The notes: generated from the letters alone by a model not told the origin. A DNA stretch of 64,000 nucleotides from Symbiodinium natans (GCA_905221605.1 CAJNDS010002163.1:1-64000), one strand, 5' to 3'; shown: positions 1 through 12,010, numbered from the stretch's first letter. A program made the numbers and translations.

Positions 1-240
1 TTCGGGTTTAGGGTTTAGGGTTGCTTTGTATGGGAACATTTGAACCAAAAAAGGGAACATGGTACCACTGGGCTTCCAAGTTGTAGTATCCCGACCCCCC
101 AAAAACAGGCGCAAGGCTTGTTCAACATAAATCTTCTTTTTCTTACAACTCTTACTACTGCTATACCACAATTATTGTCATACTCGTTGAAATAAATAGG
201 CCCTCAGTTAAGATGCCCCAGGCCCGGAACTCAATAACAA

Positions 241-345
241 ACCCTAAACCCTAAACCCTAAACCCTAAACCCTAAACCCTAAACCCTAAACCCTAAAACC
301 TAAAACCCTAAACCCTAAACCCTAAACCCTAAACCCCAAACCCAG
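241..345. repeat. Telomere-like array (CCCTAAA), about 14 units
   Basis: Near-perfect heptamers with a few CCCTAAAA variants. Left border of the island 346-445, whose right border (446-700) is a TTTAGGG array. Confidence 0.95.
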
Positions 346-445
346 TACCCTAACTTCCAGGCCCACTTTTTGCCGGAAGCAGACGGCGAACCAGGAGGTT
401 CATGTCTCCTCCAGGATGGAGCCGATTTAAAGTGTAAAGCGTTTA

Positions 446-1197
446 GGGGTTGAGGGGGCTTAGGGTTTAGGGTTTAGGTTTCAGGGTTGGGGTTTAGGGT
501 TTAGGGTTTAGGGTCTAGGGTCTAGGGTCTAGGGTTTAGGGTTTAGGGTTTAGGGGTTTAGAGGTTTAGGGGTTTAGGGGTTTGGGGTTTAGGGTTTAGG
601 GATTAGGTTTAGGGTTGAGGGTTGAGGGTTTAGGGTTTGGGGTTTGGGGTTTCGGGCTTAGGGTTTAGGGTTTGGGGGGAAAGGGTTTAGGGTTTTTAAG
701 TTGGGACCTTGTTGGGGGCGTTGTGTTGAGGGCTTTAGCTCATCGTCACGCAGGGGCTGCTGCAAATGATGCCCTAAACCGACGCTAGGGCTTAGAGTTT
801 AAGATTGTGGTGGTTCAGGGAGTGCGTTGAATGTCCTGGAACAAAACCTAGTGCGGATCTGCAACCCAAACACCAAATTGTCAGCTAAACTTATACCCCA
901 AACCCAACCCCAAACCCTAAACCCTAATCCCGAATCCCCAAACGCTAACCCTAAACTCCAAACCCAAATACCCTACACTCTAAACCCTAAACCCTAAACC
1001 GTAAACCCCAAACCCCAAACCCCAAACCCCAAACCCTGAACCCTACCCCAAACGCTAAACCCTAAACCCTGAACCCTAACCCTGAACCCTGAACCCTGAA
1101 CCCTGAACCCTAAACCCCAAACCCCAAACCCGAAACCCGAAACCCTAAACCCTAAACCCTAACCCTAAACCCTAAACCCTAAACCCTAAACCCTAAC
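446..1197. repeat. Degenerate telomere-like block, TTTAGGG then CCCTAAA
   Basis: 446-700 runs as TTTAGGG, 890-1197 as CCCTAAA, with a unique piece (700-890) between. CCCTGAA and CCCCAAA variants are clustered (1065-1130). No convincing gene seen. Confidence 0.9.
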
Positions 1198-1490
1198 CGA
1201 GCCTCTGGGTACAGACGCGCGCGTGCGGCTGCGCCGTCGCCGTCGCCCTGGGCTCGGAGGCGGCTTGAATTTGGGAGACCCCGGAACCTAAACTTTGAGG
1301 GCTTAGGGTTTTAGGGTTTAGGGGTAGGGGTTAGGGTTTAGGGTTTAGGGTTTAGGGTTTAGGGTTTAAGGTTAAGGGTTAAGGGTTAAGGGGTTTAGGG
1401 TTTGGGGTTTGGGGTTTGGGGTTTGGGGTTTAGGGTTTAGGGTTTGGGGTTTGGGGTTTGGGGTTTGGGGTTCAGGGGGGGTGCAGAAGG

Positions 1491-1579
1491 TGGAGACTCC
1501 AGCGTGTGGGGCTGAATCGGGTCGAGAGTTTACTGTGTTTGGCCCGCTAAACCGCTCAGGGATCTTAACTTATGCATGA
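1491..1579 (+). CDS. Possible terminal exon
   Basis: Open frame VQKVETPACGAESGREFTVF then GPLNRSGILTYA and TGA, in a unique island after a T array. No clear acceptor. Confidence 0.3.
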
Positions 1580-1661
1580 GGTTAGGGTTGAGGGCTTTGG
1601 GGGTTTAGGACGGTTTAGGGGGTCTGGGGGGTTTAGGGGGTTTAGGGGGTCGAGGGGGTTT

Positions 1662-1663
<2 letters not shown>

Positions 1664-1708
<45 letters not shown>
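1664..1708. repeat. Microsatellite (GT)
   Basis: About 22 GT units at the end of a TTTAGGG stretch. Confidence 0.95.
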
Positions 1709-1710
<2 letters not shown>

Positions 1711-2264
1711 ACATTAGGATAAGCCAACTTTAAGCTGACAACCGTGATTCTGACTTACGAAGCTCGCTGAGTGGTCAGCTACACTTTAGGGTTTTGGGAC
1801 GTTAAGTCTTAGCGGTTTATAGGGATGTACGTCCCGAGGGTCGTCGTGTTTAGCACCCTAAAACCTAAACCCTAAACCTCTGGAAGGTTCAAAACCCTTA
1901 AGCCCCTAAAACCTCAAAGCACCAAAAAACCCTAACACCCGAAAACGCTAAGACCCAAAAATTTTGGGGGTCCAAAGCGTTCCCAAGCCCAAGAAGGCAC
2001 TGCAGCCGCAGGGTTAGGGTTAAGGGTTAGGGTTTAGGGTTTCGGGTTTCGGGTTTAGGGTTTCGGGTTTAGGGTTTAGGATTTAGGGTTTAGGCTTTAG
2101 GGTTTAGGGCTGGGGCAGCTAAACATGAACCCTCTTTAGGGTTTAGGCCTTAGGGCTTCGGGGGGCAGTCGGGGCCAACACTATCTTGCAACGAAACACT
2201 GAAAGAACCTCTGTCCATTAACGCCTGGCTCCTGCCAGACGATGACACCCTGATTTGAATGGGC

Positions 2265-2360
2265 ATTTGGGTATTTTTGGGACGATACTACCTACAGTTT
2301 TAAGGGGTATACCTACTACTAAATTACGACTAATCTGTAGGTAACTTAGGGTCCCAGGTT
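2265..2360. mobile_element. Family F element
   Basis: Left end TTTTTGGGACGATACTACC and right end AGGGTCCCAGG are loosely inverted, with CTACAG … CTGTAGGTAAC inside. Related to the better copy at 60972-61071. Confidence 0.5.
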
Positions 2361-2579
2361 GATACACTATACTCTATCGGGGCTATAAGATGTACGAATA
2401 AGTTGGACAACTGGTTAAAACCATGTAAAATTGCAACCATCTAATTTTTTGTGTGAAATAATTAAACTACAAATAGTTTGGCGCTCCCACGAAATTGAAA
2501 GTGGAGGCGAGCGACAATCTTGGCAGGTCTTTGGGCTAAGCCTTAGACCCTGAACCCACACATCCCTAGACTCTAAACC

Positions 2580-2631
2580 CTAAACTCCTTGACGATCTCG
2601 GACCTCGCAGAGCGCCAGGTACGTCTGGAAC
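2580..2631 (-). CDS. Possible terminal exon
   Basis: Starts after CCCAG|GTTCC: FQTYLALCEVRDRQGV and TAG. The stop falls in the telomere-like border (CTAAAC on plus). Confidence 0.35.
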
Positions 2632-3246
2632 CTGGGAGTTAGGTTTAGGGCTTGGGGTTTGGGGTTTAGGGCTTAGGGGTTTTGGGGTTTGGGGTTTAGG
2701 GCTTAGGGGTTTAGGGGTCAGAGTTGCAGGGAGTCGGGTGTTAGAGTCTAAGGCTTCAAGGGCTGAAGGCTTTGGAGCAGTTACAGCTCCAAACCCTGAA
2801 CGCTCTGTGGGGTTTAGGGATTTAGGGTTGAAGGGTTTAGGGTTTAAAGGTTTTAGGGTTTTGGGCGTTTAGGGCTTTAGGGTTTTAGGGTTTTAGGGTT
2901 TTAGGGGTTTAGGGTTTAGGGTTTAGGGTTTAGGGCTGAAGACCCCGAATCCTCAGCTCGCGGCCCAGCACACTCCGCGGGGCTGGCGATGCCGAGCTCC
3001 TGCGGCTCGGCCAGCCTCGTCAGGTGCAGCAGTTTACGGTTCAGGTTTCAGGGTTCAGGGTTTAGGGTCCAGCTCAGGGGTGTTGAGGGCTTCAGTAAGA
3101 CTTTGGGCCTTGGGATTCATTTCGGGTTGGGGTCTGGTGTCTGCCTTTCGGTAGTCTTTTAAGGGTTCATTATGGGTTGTCCGAGGCATGCAAACGCTCT
3201 TGTGGATTGTGTTCAACCTCGCCCCCGGGAGCCCTTAAGACCGCTT

Positions 3247-3360
3247 CCAGACCCAAGAGGAGCCTAGGAATGAAAAGGGCACCCTTTTTGGTTTGAAGGG
3301 GCTTCTAAGGGACTCTAAACCCCAAAAAAGGAACAAGGGCCTACTCTGGTGTCCTAGTCT
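3247..3360. mobile_element. Family E element
   Basis: Subterminal motifs CCTAGGAATGAAAAGGGCACC and AAGGGCCTACTCTGGTGTCC, with AAGGGGCTTCTAAGGGA between, as in RCC1 intron 6. No telomere array inside. Confidence 0.6.
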
Positions 3361-3778
3361 TCTAGCCTGCAGACCTACCATCCCCCCCTCAACCGTAAGT
3401 CCTAAATCCCATGAATGCCGCCGCAAAGCCCCACCCACCAGCCGTCCCCAAGGCCTTAGGCTTTTGGAGTTTGGTGGCCCTGTAACCCTAATATCCCCAA
3501 CGCCTTCGCAAGACGGCCAGCGCGACACGCTCAACGGAGTTGTTGCCCCAAATGCCTCGCCACCTGGCAAGTGCAATATGGGCGCCTGAATCGTTAGACT
3601 AGGGTTTTGGTGGTTAGTATAGTTTACTGACATAGGGGTCCTAAGGGAATGCTGATAGTGATTTTGCCAACCCTTACATCAGGGCTTCCAGGGCTTCGGT
3701 CACTTAGGGTGTAGGTGTATATCAACAGGCAAGCTTTGGGGTTTAGGGTCTAGCGCTTCGTCAGATCCGGCAAGAACA

Positions 3779-4207
3779 TGGTGCCCCAGCCTTCTGTTCA
3801 GGTTTCCAAAAATAGGGGTACCCTCTTGGGAGTCCCTTTAAGGGGATTCTGTTCTATTTGTGGCATGAACAGGGGTAAGGAAACTAATTACCCCTATTTT
3901 GGGAAATGCCCATACTTCCACGATGTACTTCAGCGCTGCGCGTTGAACATGTCCGATGTCTCTTCCTTGGGGACGAAATGAACCCTAAAATTTGGGTCAT
4001 ATACCCTACACCACTACAATTCCTATGAGGGTATATGAACGAAAAATTGGGGTCATATCCCTATACTACCATTATTCTACTAGGGTGTATGAACCATAAA
4101 CCCTTTGAGGATTCATTCAGTCCCGAAGGTTCTGTTCCCAGTGGTAGCTTGTGAGTTTTTCGCTCTCCAAGTCGAAAACGGTGTTGCATTCGGGCTCTTT
4201 GAAGAAA
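3779..4207 (-). CDS. Unknown protein fragment: three exons separated by two introner elements
   Basis: Exon a (about 4207-4130) reads FKEPECNTVFDLESEKLTSY then HWEQ. Exon b (about 3964-3915) is short and open in two frames (EETSDMFNAQR or KRHRTCSTRSAEVHR). Exon c (before 3800) reads LGHHVLAGSDEALDP. Between a and b is a family C element (3965-4129), with GAA at both borders. Between b and c is a family G element. Family not recognised. Confidence 0.5.
3806..3913. mobile_element. Family G element
   Basis: Inverted ends TTTCCAAAAATAGGGGTA and TACCCCTATTTTGGGAAA. A related copy lies at 33689-33788 and a single end near 59925-59950. Confidence 0.68.
3965..4129 (-). mobile_element. Family C element
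   Basis: Ends CCTTGGGGACGAAATGAACC and GTCCCGAAGG; the body holds two tandem GGGTCATA blocks. Minus-strand borders ACA|GAACC and CCCCAAG|GAAG fit a GA-AG intron. Confidence 0.72.
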
Positions 4208-4902
4208 CCCCTAAACCCTAAACCCTAAACCCTAAAGCCTAAACCCTAAACCCTAAACCCTAAACCCTGAAGCCTAAACCCTAAACCCTAAACGTGAGAT
4301 GCTGGCCTGTCATTTGCTCTGCAGCATGGCTCCTAAGAAGCTGGTAGGACGCGCTGCGGCTCCTGTCCAACCCAAACCCTAAACCCTAAAAACCCTAACC
4401 CTAGACACTAACCATAAAGCTTAGGCAATCAGAGGGTTTCCTTTTTTAGGGTTGAAGGATTTAGGGTTGAAATACGTGTTGACTGAGGCCACGTGCCGTG
4501 TTCAGACGTGCATCCAACGCCGCGAAATAAGAAGTTTTGGGTAGGACCCTAAACCCTAAACCCCTGACCCTAAACCCAAACCAACATCCTAAACCCCAAC
4601 CCTAAACCCTAAACCCTCCACCCTAAACCAATAGGTTATATCATGCTTCAGAGCTTCGGGTGGAAACGGCCCCCTTCATTGGAAAAACAAGTACCCATAA
4701 AGGACGCTAGATCAGAGAACTATCCACATGCCAAACCCTAAATAATGTTTTAATAAGCTCCGCATGTTCACCCAGAACAAGCACTCACCCCAAAACCTTA
4801 AACCCTAATAGCCTAAACCCTAAACCCTAAACCCTAAACCCTAAACCCTAAACCCTAAACCCTTAAACCCTAATAGCCTAAACCCTAAACCCTGAACCCA
4901 GC

Positions 4903-4990
4903 CGACAACCATGCGGGAGGCGACGCCCGGAGGAGGCGCGTTCGCAAGGTCAGCCACAAGCCACTTCCCAGAAGCCTCTTGCAGCCAGGG
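4903..4990 (-). CDS. Possible exon
   Basis: Reads LQEASGKWLVADLANAPPPG then VASRMVVGW in a GC-rich island between a C array and a T array. The plus strand is open but very arginine-rich, hence less likely. Confidence 0.4.
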
Positions 4991-5814
4991 TCAGGGTCTA
5001 ATTCTTTCAGGGTTTAGGGTTTAGGGTTTAGGGTTTATGGGGTTTTGAGTTCAAACAAGGCTTTAGCGGCATGTATCATGTTTAGGGTCGTTTTCAAAGG
5101 ATTTTCAAGTTTTAGGGGCTTTAGCATCTTATTGGGCTTAGTTTCAGAGCCTTGTGTTGTTTTAGGGTTTAGGGTTCAGGGCTTAGGGGACTGGCCTGTC
5201 TCGAGGGTTTAGGAATCGTAGGCTTGAAGCGAACGAGTTGAAAATCGTGCGGCTTTTTTGTGGAGCCGAGTACCATGCCTGGGCTTCTTGACATCTGAGG
5301 GTAGTAACATGTGCCCCCTATACAAGGGCCCATACTTCAGAACCCTGTTAAAGAAGGTAAGGGACCATATGAAGGGACCATGTAACTTCCCTTAGATGAC
5401 GGGTTGGACTTGTGCTATGTTACAGCTTCTTGGTAGGTAGCCCTGGTGATATCGCAGCGGGGTTTGGGGCTTCGGGTTGTGGGTTCCCTCAACCTATAGT
5501 TGCTGGGCTGCCCAGGTAACCTCGGAGAAAGGATGTACCTTCCGCTTTTTCTTGGGTTTTATCGGGCCTAGGGTTGAGAGGGTTGACAGGGGTTGGTAGA
5601 GTTTGTAGGGCTTCTGGGTTTATACCGGTTATATACAGATTTGGGTTCCCTAGACACACAACCCTACACCCCAAATCCCGAAACGCTGAAGCCAGAAACC
5701 CTAAACCCCAAATCCGAAACCCTATAGGGTTACGGACATGTAGTCTAGTTTATTCAGGATTTTGGGTTTCCCGATCTTAGGAACTCACCGGAGTCCTACG
5801 GCCTATGGCGTCCT

Positions 5815-5962
5815 ACACCTAAACCCTAAACCCTAAACCCTAAACCCTAAAGCCTAAAGCCTAAAGCCTAAAGCCTAAAGCCTAAAGCCTAAAGCCTAAA
5901 GCCTAAAGCCTCAAGCCTCAAGCCTCAAGCCTAAAGCCTAAAGCCTAAAGCCTAAAGCCTAG
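5815..5962. repeat. Array of the variant unit CCTAAAG
   Basis: Three or four CCCTAAA units turn into about 18 units of AGCCTAA, including three AGCCTCA units in the middle. Block-wise variants point to local amplification. Confidence 0.9.
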
Positions 5963-6407
5963 GCTCCCTCTTGCTGTGCCTGCTTGCTTGGACTGGCTTG
6001 AAGTTGTTGCAGCCTGCGGGAGGATGAAGGGGTTTGGCTTTACAGTTTATGGTTTGATTAGGGTTGGGTTCTAGGGTCTAGGGTCTAGGGTCTATAGGGT
6101 TTAGGGTTTAGGGTTTAGGGTCTATAGGGTTTGGGGTTTAGGGGTTTCGGGGTTTAGGGTTTAGGGCTTAGGGCTTAGAAGTCTGAACAAAGGGTTGAGG
6201 GTTTAACGGGTGTAACGGGTCTTATATGGGTTTTATACGTCGGTTTAAGGTTCTTTGGAATCGGAGGGCAATGGGGCTAAGGGCTTCATTATGACGTATA
6301 GGGTTTAGGGCTAAGATGGCTTCTGAGTTGGCAGGAAATAGGAAGTTCCAGGGCTGAGGTGCTGTCAGGATCTCTGAGGGACCTTCATGCCGCCCAGCAA
6401 GTAGAAC

Positions 6408-6531
6408 CTGGGGGCCCGCTGCCGCCAGCCCGGAAAGTGTGGGAGCGGACCTTCCGCATCTCCTCCTCGTCCATCTGCAGCACCTCGCGGACAGCGCGGC
6501 GCACGCAGTCCCACCCAGCACCATGGAAGGC
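6408..6531 (-). CDS. Internal exon, unknown protein
   Basis: After GGCGCAG the frame reads FHGAGWDCVRRAVREVLQMD then EEEMRKVRSHTFRAGGSG. The charged, helix-rich composition favours this over two other open minus frames here. Ends near CCCCCAG|GTTCTAC. Confidence 0.55.
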
Positions 6532-7136
6532 CTGCGCCAGGAGTGAAAGCCTCACGCTCGCTCTTCCTCTGCAGCTTTGTGAGGCGTGCGGCCATTGCTG
6601 AAATCGGCACGTAGGCTTTGAAGAGAGGCCTAGCCGCCTAGCCCTACAGGGAATGTGATCCCAAGGTTTGGGGACGGCACGCGACAGCTGACAGGCTTCA
6701 GGCTCATCAGAACAACGCTGTAGCCTGCATTGGGGTTTAGCTTTCGAGTTTAGGGCATACGGTGTCCTAGTTGTCCAGTAACCTGGGGGAATTAAAGGTT
6801 AACCTTTGGGATTATAAGGGGATTATACTACCCCAAAAAGGTTTAAAGGTTGCCTACTCTACTACTAGGGTGTTTCAGATCAGCCCCCACTGCTTGGCAT
6901 GTGTTCTCGTAGACCCCAGCCCGAATCAGTCCTACCCCACAACCCGCAACATCACCTTGTCAGCATACCGATTGCGGCTTGTAGAGGGGGGGGGGTAGTC
7001 AACCTTTCGTAAACCCTAAACCCTAAACCCTAAACCCTAAACCCTAAACCCTAAACTCTAAACTCTAAACCCTAACCCCCAAAGTTGTACAACTTTACTA
7101 AAGTGAGGGCTCACTGCACCTGAGCCTACCCGAGGC

Positions 7137-7205
7137 TTACTCAATTTTGGCGCGGCCTTCCGTCGCCACAAGCCAGTCCACCAGGCGTACCTCTGCTGGA
7201 CAGTC
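7137..7205 (-). CDS. Terminal exon, unknown protein
   Basis: Starts after AAGGGAG|GACTG, phase 0, 22 residues (DCPAEVRLVDWLVATEGRAK then IE) and TAA. Open in one convincing frame only. Confidence 0.5.
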   Translation of the reverse strand, partial: DCPAEVRLVDWLVATEGRAKIE

Positions 7206-7315
7206 CTCCCTTTTTTGGGGGTGTAGGGTTTATAGGGTTTAGGGTCTAATTAAGGGGTTTAGGGATTTAGGGTTCAGGGTTTCGGGTTGGAGGGGTTCAG
7301 GCATTAAAGAGTTTA

Positions 7316-7367
7316 CCTTGGGGACGGAATGAACCAAAAATTGGGGTCATATACCCTATACTACTCC
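7316..7367 (-). mobile_element. Truncated family C element at the end of the copia fragment
   Basis: Only one end (CCTTGGGGACGGAATGAACC) and the GGGTCATATACCC block remain. It starts within a few bases of the point where the copia reading frame stops matching. Confidence 0.6.
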
Positions 7368-7806
7368 CAGGGACTCCGGCGGAAGCGGTCATAGAACCCA
7401 CTCAGCGCCTCATGCCACCTTGGAGAGGATTCATCTCCCATCACCAAAAAATCATCGACATGGGCGACGATGATTCCTTCCAACCGTCGTCGTCCGTCAG
7501 GTAGCACCGTGCAAAGCCGCCAACCACAAGGCTCTGTTTTCAGCTGCTCGAATCCAAGGTCCTGGAGGACGCCATTGATGCTTCGAAACCACTCAGCCGG
7601 GGCGTTCACGAGCCCATAGCACGCTTTCTGAAGTTGCACAGCGCCCCATGGCTGATTCCCATGGCTCGATTCAACTCTGGAGGCGCCTTTGCATAGACAT
7701 TTCGTGCCAGCTGTGACTCGCTGCCTTGCAGAAATGCTGCACGAACATCCCCGTTTAGGGTCTTCCAGCCTTTCATCTTGGCTAGAAGATAAAAGAGCTG
7801 CTTCAC
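7361..7806 (-). pseudogene. Ty1/copia reverse transcriptase fragment
   Basis: Two overlapping frames together cover the RT core: KGWKTLNGDVRAAFLQGSES in the first, CYGLVNAPAEWFRSINGVL and IIVAHVDDFLVMGDESS in the second. HVDD replaces the usual YVDD catalytic box. A one-base shift near 7625 breaks the frame, and the fragment ends at SPWE where a family C remnant starts. No integrase, RNase H or long terminal repeats seen. The AGG border at 7806 (TGTAG|GGTGAAGC) could mean the piece is captured as exons. Confidence 0.75.
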
Positions 7807-8165
7807 CCTACAGTTTTACGGGTTATTCCTAAACCCTAAACCCTAAACCCTAAACCCTAAACCCTAAACCCTAAACCTTCTACCTACTACATAGGGGGTA
7901 CTTGATACGAATCTGTAGGCAAATAGGGTCCCAGGTGAACCCTACTACCCTCGAACACCGAGTGATGGCTTAGTAGGGTTTGGTAGGGCTTCGGGATTGC
8001 GCAGTAGGGTTGAGAGGTTATGAGTTTAGGATTCCCCTACACCCTAAACCCTAAACCCCAACCCAAACCCTAAACCCTAAGCCTAAACCCTAAACCCTAT
8101 AGGCCCTAAACCCTAAACCCTAAACCCTAAACCCTAAACCCTAAACCCTAAACCCCAAACCCCAG

Positions 8166-8229
8166 GGCACGGCCAGCTGCACTTCTTCGTATTCCGAGGC
8201 GTACCTGGCGACGGCAGAATCCACGACGC
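8166..8229 (-). CDS. Possible exon
   Basis: Reads VVDSAVARYASEYEEVQLAV. A CAG|G acceptor at 8204 could shorten it to YASEYEEVQLA. GC-rich island, C array left, T array right. Confidence 0.42.
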
Positions 8230-9117
8230 AGGGGCTTTGGGGTTTTGAGGGTTTAGGGTTTAGGGTTTAGAGCGTTGGGTTTAGGGTTCAGGGTGTGAGG
8301 TGTGGGGGGTTTAGGGTTTCGGGCTTGGGGTTTAGGGTTTGGGGTTTAGGGGTTGGGGTTTAGGGTTTTTGGGTTTAGGGTTTCAATAGGGTTTAGAGCT
8401 TTCAGGCGCCCGCGCGAAAGCTTTGAGACTTGAGTCCTTTCCACTGCCAACCCTTTTCAAGCCCATGGGCCATGGTAACATGCGATTCTTACGGTTCATG
8501 TCCCAAGATAGGAGACAAGAAATGTCTAAGGTTTGGGGCATGCGCCTGAAACCAGCCCCGTATACATCTCTAAAGCCCTTCTGATGGACCCCTACAGCCC
8601 CCCCGCAACTCTACACCCCCCAAACCCTAAACCCTACAAGCCCTACAATCCCTAAGTCGTAAAATTCTGAACCTTATAAACCCTGGACCCAAAAACCCTA
8701 AACCCTGTACCAACGAACCCTATAAACACTGCAAACTCTGCAAAACCTTAAAGCCTCTGAAAAACCCCAAACCCGTATGGCCCTCTAAACCCTATAAACC
8801 TTGCAAAACCTACGAACCCAAAACCCTAAAGCCCTACGCCCTAAAGCCCTAGCCCTATAAATTCTTACACAACTCCCAATGAACCCTACAACCCCTAAAA
8901 TGCTCACACCCTAAAGCCCAATAATACCCTACAGCCTACAACTCCTAAACATCTACAAACCCACCCCCCCCCCCCCCCCCGCCCCCCCACCCCCCCGATC
9001 TACCAAGTTTCCAAACCGGCTCCCTAACCCTAAGCCCTAAACCCTAAACCCTAAACCCTAAACCCTAAACCCTAAACCCTAAACCCTAAACCCCCCAAGA
9101 CCCCTTGCTTCAAAACC

Positions 9118-9192
9118 GGCCCAGGGCCACTTCGGGCCCAACTCTGCGTTTACCTCCTCGGTAAGCATCTGCAAAGCCTCGCGTGGGTCCTC
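9118..9192 (-). CDS. Internal exon, unknown protein
   Basis: Starts after TTGCCAG|GAGGAC: EDPREALQMLTEEVNAELG then PKWPWA. Amphipathic helix-like. C array on the left, T array on the right. Confidence 0.5.
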
Positions 9193-9896
9193 CTGGCAAT
9201 TTGAGGGGCTTCCTGTAGGGTTTAGGGTTTGGGGTTTAGGGTTTAGGGTTTAGGGTTTGGTGTTTGGGGTTTGGGGTTTGGGGTTTAGGGTTGAGGGTTC
9301 TGGGTTTTGGGTTTAGGGATTCCTGTAGGTTTTGAAGGGATTTCTAGGGTTTAGGGTTTAGGGGATTAGGGGTTTAGGGGTTAAGCTTTCTAGGGTCCAG
9401 GGGTTTATGCGCGTTGGAGTCGTTCATCGGGTTTCGGGGTTGAGAGGGTCTTGGTTTGGAGGGGGGGTTTCGGATTGAGGGCTTTAGGTTTAGGGTTGGG
9501 GCGGTGATGGAAGTTTGTTGTGTGGTACAGTCTGTTTTGGTTTTGTGAAGTTTTTTGGGGGTGGAATTCAGGGGGCTTTGTTAGGGATTAGGAAAGGCTC
9601 TCTTTTGGGGGGTGTCTAGTGTGCTTGGGCTTAAGGCTTAAAAGTTATAAAGGTGGCCTCTTTATCGGTTACCCTTATACCTTAATATGGCCACTAGATA
9701 CCCTAATAAGAACTTCTCTACAACACAGAAACGCTGCTGAAAGAGACCACCAACCAATATAACTTAGAAGGCTTAGATCACTAAACCCTGGCAGACCTTA
9801 ACCCTCGCGAGCCCTGAGCCAAGAGCAGTCGGGTGACACTGCCGCCGGTGGCCAGACCCTGAACCCTAAACCCTAAACCCTCGAAACTCTTCCCTT

Positions 9897-9955
9897 CCTC
9901 TGAAAGAAGAGTCGCCCACCTGGCCTTTGCGTCCTTCATGTTCGGTCTGCCTGAA
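9897..9955 (-). CDS. Possible exon
   Basis: Open frame with NMKDAKARWATLLSEEGK. The neighbouring islands 9785-9850 and 9968-10010 are also open on this strand. Weak because the plus strand is open too. Confidence 0.3.
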
Positions 9956-10102
9956 CCTCGAGACCCTAAACCTCATCACTGCCGCTCCGCTCTCCCCCAC
10001 CAACACCACCGGAGGCCCTAAACCCTAAACCCTAAACCCTCAATCCTAAACCCAAACCCTAAACCTGAAACCCTAAACCCTAGACCCCAGACCCCAAGAC
10101 AC

Positions 10103-10193
10103 CTGGCTCTTGCGCCTTGTGCGCATCCATCTGCTTGGCAATCCAGTCAGCCAGCGGTAGGGCAGATGGGTCGAAGCTCCAGCAAGAGTCTGC
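10103..10193 (-). CDS. Internal exon, unknown protein
   Basis: CACGCAG|GCAGAC acceptor, GCCAG|GTGTC donor: ADSCWSFDPSALPLADWIA then KQMDAHKAQEP. Both splice sites fit and no other frame is as good. Confidence 0.55.
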
Positions 10194-11262
10194 CTGCGTG
10201 CTTAGGGTTTAGGGGACCCCAAACAAGAAACTGCAATGCGCGCAAAAGGAAGAAACTTGAAACCCAGCCTGACTAGAGCACATTCCAGGCAAAAACGCTG
10301 TGAAACTAATAGGGTCTATGGTTTGGAGCTTCGGGCACGTTCAGGGTTTAGGGCAGGGGTTAGCCTAGACGCCCGTTTCCGGCTTACCCTAGTCAGTTTT
10401 CGGTGGCAGAAGGGCCTTGAATTAGAGGGCTCAGGGTGTTTGGGGTTTAGGGCTTAGGGCTTCGGACAATGGATGGAACTGATTCTTGTCCCCCCCCCCC
10501 CCCCCCACCCCAAATTCTGTACCCTAAACCGGAAACCTGGGGGTTAGGGTTTAGGGCTTAGGGCTTAGGGCTTAGGGTTTAGGGGTTTAGGGTTTCGGGT
10601 TTGAGACACACTGGGTTGGCTTTCTTCCAGCGCATTTTGTAACGCAGCCTCTGGCTGCTTGCTGCGATCGCGGTGGACTTCCCGCTCCCCCAAGTTACGT
10701 CCCGATGTGCAGAATTCGAAGCTTCTATGCGCATTTCTCCAGATAGGGGTGCCGTTTAGGGATTAGGGTTAGGGTTTAGGGTTGAGGATTGAGGGCTGAG
10801 GGTTGAGGGTTGAGGGTTGAGGGGTGAGGGTTGAAGGTTGAGGGTTTAGGGGTCCCTTCTTATAGCCCTCCAAAAGGGCATGGTGCTCCGACTTCCGGAG
10901 TCAAAGGGATCTAGGATGCAACATCTTCAACTCTTAAATCTGCTGGGGAATTAGGTACCATCTATATGTATATGTATTTCTCTTAAAGTTATTTATCCCT
11001 ACATATGTATATATACATACATATCCGTATATATATATATACACACACTTTCAAGGGTTTCTATGGGGCACCTGCATCCCTCATTTCCTTTGTGGGCCGG
11101 TGTGTCCGGCTTTGGGGACTCTTTGGGGTTTATTCGGGGTGCCCTGAACGCTAGACCAGCCTAGACCCTATGCTGTCATGTCTAGGGTATTGGGTCTTGG
11201 GAGGGTATAGGTTTAGGTTTTAGGGTTTAGGGTTTAGGGTTTAGGGTTTAGGGTTTAGGGTT

Positions 11263-11429
11263 TAAGGAGCGGGATCCTTCGACTGTCTCTTGCTTTTTGT
11301 GGCAGAGGCTGTACACTCTGCGCAAGAGATTCTCACTGGCCGACTTGCGACCACACAGGCTAGGGACAGCTTGCAACTGGGTCTGCTAAATTCTTCGACT
11401 GTCGGGTTGAAGCTTCAGGTCATAGAATA
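11263..11429 (+). CDS. Terminal exon, unknown protein
   Basis: Opens after TTTAAG|GAGCG and reads SFDCLLLFVAEAVHSAQEIL, TGRLATTQARDSLQLGLLN, then TVGLKLQVIE and TAA. An internal GGCAG at 11300 is an alternative acceptor. Family not recognised. Confidence 0.5.
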
Positions 11430-12010
11430 ACCTAAACCCCTGAGACACCCAAGAAAACGCTAAACCCATGGCATGGCGCAATTCACGAGCTAATGCCATC
11501 AACCTGATTTCGGTTTAGGGATTAGGGATTAGGGTTTAGGGATTAGGGTTTAGGGTTTAGGGTACCCAGTAAAACCTCCAATCGCCGTCGTTTTGTGGAA
11601 AGTTTCCTAAACTCCCGTCCAGAGCCACCTACAAGCTTTAAGGGCTTAGGGTTTAGGGTTTAGGGGTTATCCTAGCTAGGATGCCTTTTGCATTGTAGGC
11701 TTAATTAAGGGCTGTTGGCAGCCCCTTCGACCATGCCAGCCTGCGGCGGGCACCCCTACAAGTAGGGGGCCTCCGTTTGCTATACTAGCTTTACTTAGAA
11801 GAGTTATAGCCTACACAAAACAGGACTCATTACCCTCTTTAGCACCCGAAAAAACCCTGAGCCCAAAACCTAAACCCTGAACACTAAACCCTAAACCCTA
11901 ACCCTCAACCCTACTTCTAACTTTGAGGCCCCACTTGTACCACGTCCTGCGTAGTCCTAAGGAATCTTGGGGTTTAGGGTTTAGGGTTTAGGGTCCAAGG
12001 TCTACTCTAG

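Noticed and set aside
1-345. Window start as a true chromosome end
   Set aside because: Arrays of both orientations occur throughout the window and the first array is short and impure; nothing marks the end as terminal.
2945-3040. GC-rich island open on both strands
   Set aside because: Minus (LLHLTRLAEPQELGIASPA) and plus (AELLRLGQPRQVQQF) are equally plausible, so no strand could be called.
5489-5780. Short open frames on both strands
   Set aside because: Composition reflects AAACCC/GGGTTT-like repeats; no good exon border.
10612-10755. Possible decayed RCC1 unit on minus (IEASNSAHRDVTWGSG)
   Set aside because: Only a few residues match and the plus strand is equally open.
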